Positions 57,686-64,000 of a stretch of DNA of 64,000 bases are shown piece by piece. Made by a program: the position numbers and the translations under genes. Source of the stretch: Rhodococcus jostii NBRC 16295 (GTDB lineage: Bacteria; Actinomycetota; Actinomycetes; Mycobacteriales; Mycobacteriaceae); the NCBI RefSeq assembly GCF_001894825.1, contig NZ_BCWY01000033.1:35921-99920 (forward strand), in the 5' to 3' direction. How positions within the stretch are numbered: the first letter of the stretch is position 1; each line of letters opens with the position of its first letter. The notes under the pieces are model-generated. The model was not told the origin of the DNA, did no database searches, and was given only the letters and a program-made list of their open reading frames with translations.

Positions 57686-58380
57686 GCGGCCGGTACGCAC
57701 GGAACGTCCGGGCCCTCACCGGCGCAGCGTTCCTCGTCGTCGCGGCCCTCGGGCTCGACGCCGGCACCGCCCACGCATCTCCGGTGACGCAGGGTGCGCC
57801 CGACATCGGCTACGAGGCGCACGCCGAGGGCGATTCGGTGGTCACATCGATCGACGCGGGTGCCTTTCGGATCACCGACACCCGCGACGCGATCGAGGTG
57901 GTGGACGACGGCGGCAAGGTGGTTGCGGCACTTCCTCTCACGATCCGGCTGGGTGATGCCGTCTATCCGATCGACGCCGACCTCGCCGGACGCACGGTGA
58001 CGCTCACCCCGCACGTACCCGCGGACGTCGCATCGTCACTGAAGTCGGTGGCGCAGGAGGGGTTCGACACCCAGGACGAGCGGGACGACGTCGCACTGGC
58101 CGACTTCAACAGCTATCTCGGCTACGCGACACTGATCGGCGGCCTGATCTTCGGCGTGATCTTCGGAGTCGTGGGTCTCGCGGTCGGCTGCGGGTTGCTT
58201 GCCGTGACCGTGATCGGCACCCCGGTCGGGTGCCTCGGTGGGCTGATGGCGGGATTCGCCGCCGGCGGGCTGGCCGGGACCATCTTCGTGGGCGGCGCCG
58301 CACTGGTGATTCTCGGAATCCAGTACCTGATCACCATCAACACGCCCTTCGTGCCGCCCGCGCCCGACCCGACGTCCTGA
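57682..58380 (+). CDS. Secreted glycine-zipper protein (copy 4)
   Basis: A 232-residue paralogue translationally coupled to copy 3. Signal peptide to TAHA (about 32), beta-rich domain IGYEAHAEGDSVVTSIDAGAF with LPLTIRLGDAVYPI, a charged DTQDERDDVALADFNSYLG linker and a hydrophobic segment (GGLIFGVIFGVVGLAVGCG, GGLAGTIFVGGAALVILG), ending in TINTPFVPPAPDP like copy 3. The coupling and shared tail suggest that copies 3 and 4 form a hetero-oligomer. A bidirectional terminator follows. Confidence 0.78.
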   Translation: MSGRYARNVRALTGAAFLVVAALGLDAGTAHASPVTQGAPDIGYEAHAEGDSVVTSIDAGAFRITDTRDAIEVVDDGGKVVAALPLTIRLGDAVYPIDADLAGRTVTLTPHVPADVASSLKSVAQEGFDTQDERDDVALADFNSYLGYATLIGGLIFGVIFGVVGLAVGCGLLAVTVIGTPVGCLGGLMAGFAAGGLAGTIFVGGAALVILGIQYLITINTPFVPPAPDPTS

Positions 58381-58471
58381 TCGGACCCCCGCGCGTCGGG
58401 TAGCCGGCAGCGGTCGGACCGCGGCGCGTGCACGACGCACTGGTCCGCGACGAGTTCGCTACCGACGACAA

Positions 58472-58503
58472 CGGCCCGCCTCCTTCGAGAAGGAGGCGGG
58501 CCG
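58472..58503. terminator. Bidirectional terminator between glycine-zipper gene 4 and S1 protease gene
   Basis: Perfect 14-bp stem CGGCCCGCCTCCTT with a CGAG loop, between convergent stop codons. Confidence 0.85.
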
Positions 58504-58522
58504 CGGTCGTCGGCGGAGTGCG

Positions 58523-59833
58523 TTACGAGGTGCGCACGCGCAGACCCGGGTTCTCCGCCAGCACCTCGTTGATCGGCGTGGCGAACAGTTCGGGGCTCTC
58601 GCCGAGGACGAACGTGACGACGTCCGCGACCTGGCAGATCGGGTACTGCCCGACGTTGGACGCGCTCGAGATGCCGAGTGCCAGGGTGCCGGTGACGATG
58701 GTGCCGCCGCTGTCGCCCTGCAGGGCGCACATGCTCGTCGAGAAGCTGTCGGCCAGCGTCCGCTCACCGACCGACACGGTCTGCGCGACGGACGTGACCC
58801 GACCGCACGTGAAGCCGGTGGTCAGACCCGACTTGCAGACCGGGGCACCGACAATCGGGTCGGCTGTTCCGGTGATGGCGACCGGCGCCGCGCCGGGAAC
58901 GCGGACGCCGTTGTTCTCGAACCGGCGTGCTGCGCTGTCGTCGGCCCGGATGATCGAGTAGTCGTGAATGTCCAGGCTGGTCTTCGCGAAGGTGCCGATC
59001 CGCGGACCGGTGCCACCCGGAACCAGCGCGAACGCCTCCGACGCCTCCGAGGTGCCTGCTGCCGCCAGGTTGGGGTCGCAATGCCCTGCCGTGATGTTCA
59101 CCGGTCGGCCCGCGCTGTCGGTGCCGTTGAAACCGAGCGAGCAGCGCAGCCCCACGCCGCCGCCGAGCGAGCCGTAGGCGTCGCCGCCCAGCAGGGCGTC
59201 GGCGGGGAGCGGCTCGGCGATGGGGGTGAGATCGGTGGACGGCTGCGGAGCGGCCGTGGCAGGCGACTGCACGATGCGGGCGCCCTTCAGGAAGTCCGGA
59301 AGCTGCAACCCGCCGACGTTGTCGGCGCGGAGCACCAGATCGTTGTTCACGATGTCGATGGCCACACCGCGCACCAGATCCGAGACGGCGGGCGGCTGGG
59401 TGTCCAGCCAACCGTCGAGCGTCTTCACCTGCGCCTGCAGGCTGCTCTCGCTCTGAGCCACATCCTTGACCTCGAAGCCGGCCTTCTCGGCTGCGGCGAC
59501 AGCGGCATCCTTGTCGGCCCCGTCGGCGAGCCCGACGATCGGGGTGCCGGCGTTGTCGAGCCAGGTTCCGGCGAAGGCGTCCGGGAACTGGGTGCGGGCG
59601 ATCTTGGCGAACTCGGCCAGCTTCTGGCCCAGCTCGGAGTGCTCCAGGTACTGGTCCGGGCTCAACGACAGATCACGCTGAATGGCGTCGATCAGTTCCG
59701 CGGGAAGCTTGGCGGCCTGGCCGGACACTCCGGGCTCGACCGGATCGGCCTGAGCGGATGCGGCGACCGGACCGAGGAGCAGCAGCGCGGCAGAGCCGAA
59801 CACGGCGGCACGACGTGCGATGGAGCTTCGCAT
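58523..59833 (-). CDS. Secreted S1 family serine protease with pro-region (copy 1)
   Basis: A 436-residue protein. Signal peptide to SAQA (about 29), a pro-region of about 180 residues resembling those of alpha-lytic-type proteases, and a chymotrypsin-fold domain with His251 (ITAGHC), Asp291 (HDYSII) and Ser375 (QGDSGG). Cys231/Cys252, Cys333/Cys343 and Cys369 with a late Cys could form disulfides. ATG 59833 has AAAGG upstream. Its paralogue lies just upstream on the same strand, behind its own terminator. Substrate unknown; proteases of this type often need the pro-region for folding. Confidence 0.9.
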   Translation of the reverse strand: MRSSIARRAAVFGSAALLLLGPVAASAQADPVEPGVSGQAAKLPAELIDAIQRDLSLSPDQYLEHSELGQKLAEFAKIARTQFPDAFAGTWLDNAGTPIVGLADGADKDAAVAAAEKAGFEVKDVAQSESSLQAQVKTLDGWLDTQPPAVSDLVRGVAIDIVNNDLVLRADNVGGLQLPDFLKGARIVQSPATAAPQPSTDLTPIAEPLPADALLGGDAYGSLGGGVGLRCSLGFNGTDSAGRPVNITAGHCDPNLAAAGTSEASEAFALVPGGTGPRIGTFAKTSLDIHDYSIIRADDSAARRFENNGVRVPGAAPVAITGTADPIVGAPVCKSGLTTGFTCGRVTSVAQTVSVGERTLADSFSTSMCALQGDSGGTIVTGTLALGISSASNVGQYPICQVADVVTFVLGESPELFATPINEVLAENPGLRVRTS

Positions 59834-60017
59834 GGGGGCCTTTCTATGTTTGTTTGTTCGCAGTTGCCTCGCGGGCGCATACGAATACGACCCCCCCGAC
59901 AGGTAAGGCCGTACACAGTCGGAGTCGACTATATGGGTTCGCCCCGCCTATTCCCACCTGTAACACTCTCGGCGGACGATGCAGCTGGACAAAGCGGACA
60001 CACGCCTGAACACACCG

Positions 60018-60052
60018 GTGCCCGGTGTCCGAGCGGAACGGACACCGGGCAC
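60018..60052 (-). terminator. Terminator after the second S1 protease gene
   Basis: Perfect 13-bp arms GTGCCCGGTGTCC with a 9-nt loop, 11 bp beyond the stop codon of the gene at 60064. Confidence 0.8.
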
Positions 60053-60063
60053 AGGGTGGAGAA

Positions 60064-61383
60064 CTAGTCGGAGATGGTGCGCACGTGCATCCCGGAGCCG
60101 ATCGTGTCCACGATGTCCGCGACCGGGATGCCCAGGCTGGCCGTGCCACCCTCCGGTGCCAGCACCAGGTTCGCCTCCGTGCAGTTGGGGGCGCCACTGG
60201 CGTTGGAACCACTGGTGATTCCCAGCGCGAGGGTTCCGGTGACGATGGCGCCGCCGCTGTCACCCGCGAGGGTGCAGGCCGTGCCGGCGAAACCGTTGAC
60301 CACGCGACTCGAACCGTCGGCGACGAACAACTGCGTCTCGACGTGATCGGCGGCGACCACGCCACACGTGAACGACGACGTCTGACCCGACTTGCAGATC
60401 GGGGCGCCGACGACGGGACGGGCCGTACCGGTGATCTCCAGCGTGGTGCCGTTCGCACCGCGGACCGCGGGACGGTCCAGGCCGGCCTTGACCCCCGCCT
60501 CGTTGAGCTTGATCACCGAGTAGTCCAGCTTGTCGGCCGGATTACCCACCGAGGACTGCGAGAACGCGCCGATCTGCTGGCTGTCGTCGACGTTCTGATG
60601 ATTGGGGAGGAACACCGGCGACGGCTTGCCCTCGGCGGGGTTGCAGTGTCCGGCGCTGATGTTGACCGCCTGGCCGCTGTCGTCCACGGCGTTGAAGCCC
60701 AGCGAGCACACGGAGATCTCCGAGATCGGCGTCTTCGGCAGCTCACCCGCGGTGGTGATGTAGGTGTCACCGGCGAGGGGGCCCTTCTCGACCGGACCGC
60801 CGCCACCGGGGCTCAGCATCACCTTGACGTTGGCGAGCAGCGTCGGCAGGTTCAGGGCCTGGCCGATGGGGCTGTTGACGACATCGATGACGACGCGGTT
60901 CTCGAGGACGTCGATCGACGCGGAGTTGACCTGGGACGCCACGTCCTTCGGCAGTCCCGCGATCCAGCCGTTCACGTCGGAGAGCGTCTTCTCCAGGCCG
61001 TTCGCGGACACCGGCGCAATGCGGGTGGTGTACCCGGCCTTGGCTGCGGCGTCGGCGGCCTCGTCCGTGGTGACCGCGACGACGGGCTGGCCGTCGAGGC
61101 CGATCCAGGCCCCGGCGAAGTCGTCGGGATGCTGCTCCCGGAAGTCCTCGGCGTAGCTACCCAGTTCCTGTGCCTTCGCGGCGCGGTCGAGGTACTCCTG
61201 CGGGCTGATCTTCAGGTCGCGGGTGATGGCCTCGACCAGCTCGGTCGGCAACTTGTCGGCGCTCAGCTGAGTGGTGTCGGTCTGCGTAACAGGGTCGGCC
61301 TGGGCGGCAGTGGAAAACGGAAAGAGAAGAAGCATTGCCGAGGCGCCTACAACAGCGGCGCGGTGCGCCAGCACGTTACGCAT
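60064..61383 (-). CDS. Secreted S1 family serine protease with pro-region (copy 2)
   Basis: A 439-residue paralogue of the preceding protease. Signal peptide to AAQA (about 29), pro-region with LPTELVEAITRDLKISPQEYLDRA like LPAELIDAIQRDLSLSPDQYLEHS in copy 1, and catalytic His246 (ISAGHC), Asp288 (LDYSVI) and Ser376 (AGDSGG). ATG 61383 has GAAGGGA five bases upstream. It sits between the third Hsp70-like gene and copy 1, with terminators on its own 3' side. Tandem duplication followed by divergence explains the pair. Confidence 0.9.
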   Translation of the reverse strand: MRNVLAHRAAVVGASAMLLLFPFSTAAQADPVTQTDTTQLSADKLPTELVEAITRDLKISPQEYLDRAAKAQELGSYAEDFREQHPDDFAGAWIGLDGQPVVAVTTDEAADAAAKAGYTTRIAPVSANGLEKTLSDVNGWIAGLPKDVASQVNSASIDVLENRVVIDVVNSPIGQALNLPTLLANVKVMLSPGGGGPVEKGPLAGDTYITTAGELPKTPISEISVCSLGFNAVDDSGQAVNISAGHCNPAEGKPSPVFLPNHQNVDDSQQIGAFSQSSVGNPADKLDYSVIKLNEAGVKAGLDRPAVRGANGTTLEITGTARPVVGAPICKSGQTSSFTCGVVAADHVETQLFVADGSSRVVNGFAGTACTLAGDSGGAIVTGTLALGITSGSNASGAPNCTEANLVLAPEGGTASLGIPVADIVDTIGSGMHVRTISD

Positions 61384-61496
61384 GAAATCCCTTCTGCACG
61401 GAATCCGTTCACGGAGGGATTCCTTCTGGGGTGGGTATCAGCGCCCCACCTTAAGCTACGACCCGGTCGACCTGTCGGGGAGGTGTGACCGGAGCC

Positions 61497-62666
61497 TCAC
61501 TGGCCTGGGCTTTTCAGAGCAGGCGGCGCGGTCGTCGTCGTGGTGGTCGTCGCGACCGCGGCTGCCGGCTTCGTCGTCGTGGTCGTCTCCGGCGGCGTCG
61601 TGGTGGTAGTGGCAGCGGTGGTGGACGAGGTGGTGGTGGTGGCGGTCGTCGTCGTGGTCGTCTGCGGGACCGTGGTGATCGACGGGAGGGTGATCACCGG
61701 GGACGACGAGGTCGGCGGAGGCGGCGGCACGAACACGGAAGTCGTCTCGACCGGCGCCGGCGGAGGAGCGACCGGGATGGGCGCCTGGACCTCCGTCGTC
61801 ACGGCCACCTCCTGCGTGCTCGCGGTCGGGAAGACGGCGGCTGCCGAAGACGTGGGCCGCGCGCTCGACGTCGTCAGCGGCGCGGTCTGGGCGTCCTGAA
61901 TCGACGGGACCGCGGTGCTGCCGTTGCCGGTGAGCGCGAACGCGAGCGTCCCACCCGCCAGCACCAGTGCTGCCGCGACGCCACCCGCGATGATCAGCGG
62001 CCGACGGTCCGTGCGCTTGGCGGGCGGGGTCGGCGCACTCGCCGGAGTGGACGCCTCGGTCGCGTCAGACGGGTACGCGTCGGCCGTAGCAGCAGCTGCG
62101 GGTATCGCGGTGACGGCGGAGTACGCGGTGTGCAGTGGGGCCTCGACGATCGGAATCGACTCGGTGTCTGCGCTCGTGTCCTCGTCGGTCAGCGCCAGCC
62201 CGGCCGCCAGCAGCGCGGCACCGTGCGCCGGAGACTCTGCCGAGGCGGTCAGGGCCACCGACTCCGCGACGAGAGTCGCCTCGTTCAGGCCCATGTAGTC
62301 GAGGGATTCGCGCAGCTTCGTGACGATCTCGGGCGCCCAGTCCGACGGATGGGTGGCGATGACCTTCACCGTCCCGGTCAACCCGTCCGCGGCCTCACGG
62401 AACAGGCAGAACATCGCGGTCGCGACGAGATCTTCCGCGCGGGTCAGGGAACCCGCGTACTCGATGCCCGCGGGTTCACCGACACGCTCGAGAAAATCGC
62501 GGACCGCTCCCGTCGATTCCGTGCCCGGATCGCCGAGCTGCACCGTTCCGTCCGGTGCCGTGAACAGGACGGACGGGTGTTCGATCGTCCTCACATCGGT
62601 CCCCGACGCGGTCACCACCGCCGTCGAAACCGAATCGCCGACGGTGAGTCCGACTCCGGTGGTCAT
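61497..62666 (-). CDS. Truncated Hsp70-like membrane protein with Thr/Pro-rich tail (copy 3)
   Basis: A 389-residue protein. Residues 1-160 match only the first part of the actin/Hsp70-like fold seen in the other two copies (GVGLTVGDSVSTAVV, KVIATHPSDWAPEIV, LVAESVALTAS). The second phosphate and adenosine motifs are missing, so ATP hydrolysis is unlikely. A Pro/Ala-rich linker, a membrane helix at 223-247 and a long Thr/Pro/Ser-rich tail follow (PPPPPTSSSP, runs of Thr), a likely site of O-mannosylation. ATG 62666 has AAGGA six bases upstream. Function unknown; an adaptor or decoy of the full-length copies is possible. Confidence 0.8.
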   Translation of the reverse strand: MTTGVGLTVGDSVSTAVVTASGTDVRTIEHPSVLFTAPDGTVQLGDPGTESTGAVRDFLERVGEPAGIEYAGSLTRAEDLVATAMFCLFREAADGLTGTVKVIATHPSDWAPEIVTKLRESLDYMGLNEATLVAESVALTASAESPAHGAALLAAGLALTDEDTSADTESIPIVEAPLHTAYSAVTAIPAAAATADAYPSDATEASTPASAPTPPAKRTDRRPLIIAGGVAAALVLAGGTLAFALTGNGSTAVPSIQDAQTAPLTTSSARPTSSAAAVFPTASTQEVAVTTEVQAPIPVAPPPAPVETTSVFVPPPPPTSSSPVITLPSITTVPQTTTTTTATTTTSSTTAATTTTTPPETTTTTKPAAAVATTTTTTTAPPALKSPGQ

Positions 62667-62770
62667 GGAGAATCCTTACTGGCACAGTTTCGAGGGGTGC
62701 ATCATCGCACCATGTGCACAGTGTGTCGCCTGCCGAAGTCGAATGGTTACACGGGTCTGCGCCTTCGGCG

Positions 62771-62816
62771 CCTGTGAGTACTTATTAACCGCGGGCGGTT
62801 AATAAGTACTCACAGG
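62771..62816. repeat. Perfect palindromic element after the LuxR gene
   Basis: 22-bp perfect arms around a GG centre. The inner 19 bp are GTGAGTACTTATTAACCGC, and three outer base pairs (CCT/AGG) extend it. It directly abuts the stop codon of the LuxR gene (62817-62819), where it can end transcription. A diverged copy lies inside the first NRPS at 5526-5575. The type, short and fully palindromic without a coding frame, resembles REP or MITE-like repeats. Confidence 0.9.
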
Positions 62817-64000
62817 TCAGGAGTCGGCGGAGTACCCGTGGCCCATCGCCCGCAGCATCGACAGCAACTCGGACCGCGACCCGGCGCCCAGGCGGCGCCG
62901 GATGCGGGCGACGTGGTGCTCGATGGTCTTGGCGGAGATGTAGAGGCGTGCCCCGATCTCCCGGTACGTCAGCCCCTGGACGAGCAGTTCTGCCACCTCG
63001 GCCTCGCGGTCGGTGAGTGATCCGGGTGTGCCGGGGTTCGACAGCACCGCGGAGTCGGAGCCGTTGCCCGCCGACGTCGGCTGGCGCACGGCCCGCGCGA
63101 CCTGCAGCAGCGTGGTCGCGACCCTCGTGTCGGAGGCGCGCAGTGCGGCCTCGCCCGCGAGGCGTGCACCGTCCCACGGCAACCCGATCCGGTCGAGGGT
63201 GCGGGCGGCGTCCTCGACGGATGCGGCGTCGATATCGCCCTGCAGCACGCGCAGCCAGGCACGACCCGCGGTCGCGAGTCCCGACGCGTACGTGCTGACC
63301 TTGGCGGCCTCACCGAGTGCCCGCGCGTGGGGCATCAGATCTGCGGGACATTCGGCGAGGATCGACGCCTGCACGCCGTACCAGTGCAGCGCCGACCCCC
63401 ACATCGCCGGTTCGCCGAGTGTCCGCAGCAACGACTGCGCGTCCTCGACGAGGTGGGTGATCCGGGCGGGTTCGCCGACGCGGATCGACGTCAGCCACAG
63501 TTCGCCGAGCGGCAGGAGGCTCAGCAGGTCCACCGAGTACTCGGCGAGCACACCCTGCGCTCCCGACCAGGCCTGCAGGAGTGCCGCGTTGTCGCCGGTG
63601 CGCCGGGCCAGGCCCACCCGCAGACCGTGGACGAACAGCAGGTCGCGCTGCTGCATCGACGCCGCGTCGAGGCCGTCGAGCCGCGACTGCGCCGCAGCCA
63701 GGTCGCCGCGGACCATGGACGTCCAGGCGGTGAGGAGCTGATGCCGGTTCGTGGTGACGCTGCCGGACCGCTCGGTTTCCCGCGCCCGGGCGAGGACGGC
63801 GTCCGCGTGGGCGAGTTCGCCGCAGTGGAGGGCGGCGAGGGCGGTGATCGCGGCGGGGGAGTCGGGCAGCATCCGCGGCCGGGACGCGCGGCCGGGCAGC
63901 GACAGCGCGCGGGTCAGGGAGTTCAGTGCCGCGTTCGCGGACGCGGTCACCGACTGCACCAGTCCCGTCGCGACGAGGGCGGCCCCGGCGGTGGCGGCGG
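62817..64000 (-). CDS. LuxR-family transcriptional regulator, 5' part outside the window
   Basis: At least 394 residues; the frame is open through the right edge. The C-terminus is a LuxR helix-turn-helix (LTDREAEVAELLVQGLTYREIGARLYISAKTIEHHVARIRRRLG). The part before it is all-helical and Ala/Leu-rich like a TPR repeat array (ALHCGELAHADAVLARARE, LLQAWSGAQGVLAEY), the plan of MalT/LAL-type regulators, whose N-terminal ATPase would lie outside. IniR (Rv0339c), which controls iniBAC in mycobacteria, is of this type and lies next to etfD there, so this gene is a candidate homologue, 13 kb from the ini operon here. The palindrome abuts its stop. Confidence 0.8.
   Translation of the reverse strand, partial: AATAGAALVATGLVQSVTASANAALNSLTRALSLPGRASRPRMLPDSPAAITALAALHCGELAHADAVLARARETERSGSVTTNRHQLLTAWTSMVRGDLAAAQSRLDGLDAASMQQRDLLFVHGLRVGLARRTGDNAALLQAWSGAQGVLAEYSVDLLSLLPLGELWLTSIRVGEPARITHLVEDAQSLLRTLGEPAMWGSALHWYGVQASILAECPADLMPHARALGEAAKVSTYASGLATAGRAWLRVLQGDIDAASVEDAARTLDRIGLPWDGARLAGEAALRASDTRVATTLLQVARAVRQPTSAGNGSDSAVLSNPGTPGSLTDREAEVAELLVQGLTYREIGARLYISAKTIEHHVARIRRRLGAGSRSELLSMLRAMGHGYSADS

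Overview
The window comes from a high-GC actinobacterium of the Mycobacteriales, most probably a Rhodococcus. The reasons are the strongly G/C-biased third codon positions, the many secreted and membrane-anchored proteins typical of mycolate-containing bacteria, and a gene set that follows a stretch of the Mycobacterium tuberculosis chromosome from memory: UDP-glucose dehydrogenase (Rv0322), the aspC/alaA aminotransferase (Rv0337c), the membrane iron-sulfur reductase EtfD (Rv0338c), a possible IniR-like LuxR regulator (Rv0339c) and iniB-iniA-iniC (Rv0341-Rv0343). Species assignment is inference.

Layout. 1-1.7 kb: the end of a small hydrophobic peptide gene, a hairpin, a cytoplasmic-looking subtilase and a translationally coupled 77-residue propeptide-like protein. 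1.7-3.6 kb: a DUF4012 membrane protein on the minus strand. 3.8-16.5 kb: a four-module NRPS with a thioesterase and an EntF-like starter condensation domain; the first adenylation domain reads as Thr. 16.7-20.2 kb: a cell-surface polysaccharide set, namely a Wzz/BY-type tyrosine kinase, a convergent overlapping low-molecular-weight tyrosine phosphatase and UDP-glucose dehydrogenase. 20.4-24.5 kb: a secreted lipase, a membrane-anchored Hsp70-like protein, a one-TM protein and a YibE/F protein. 25-27.8 kb: an ImmA/IrrE metallopeptidase with a MAB_1171c-type membrane protein, facing an EspR-like and an XRE regulator. 27.9-32.7 kb: AspC/AlaA, a carotenoid oxygenase and an S9 peptidase. 32.9-44.7 kb: a second NRPS (C-A-T-E-C-A-T-C-A-T-TE) whose second adenylation domain carries the EntF serine code.

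44.8-54.6 kb: an ini-like operon with two dynamin-like GTPases and a disordered low-complexity protein, a divergent second Hsp70-like membrane protein with a 15-bp tandem repeat, and an EtfD whose C-terminus is extended by about 340 residues carrying nine repeats. 55.2-58.4 kb: four tandem paralogues of a secreted glycine-zipper protein of unknown function. 58.5-61.4 kb: two paralogous secreted S1 proteases with large pro-regions. 61.5-64 kb: a third, truncated Hsp70-like membrane protein and the 3' part of a LuxR regulator that runs off the window.

The points that stand out most are: a palindromic element present once between genes and once inside the first NRPS in frame, where the in-frame stop of the intact copy has become a sense codon; the glycine-zipper family cluster; the three membrane Hsp70-like proteins; the repeat tail on EtfD; and a block of different codon use inside the second NRPS. 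No tRNA, rRNA, IS element, CRISPR array or replication origin was seen.
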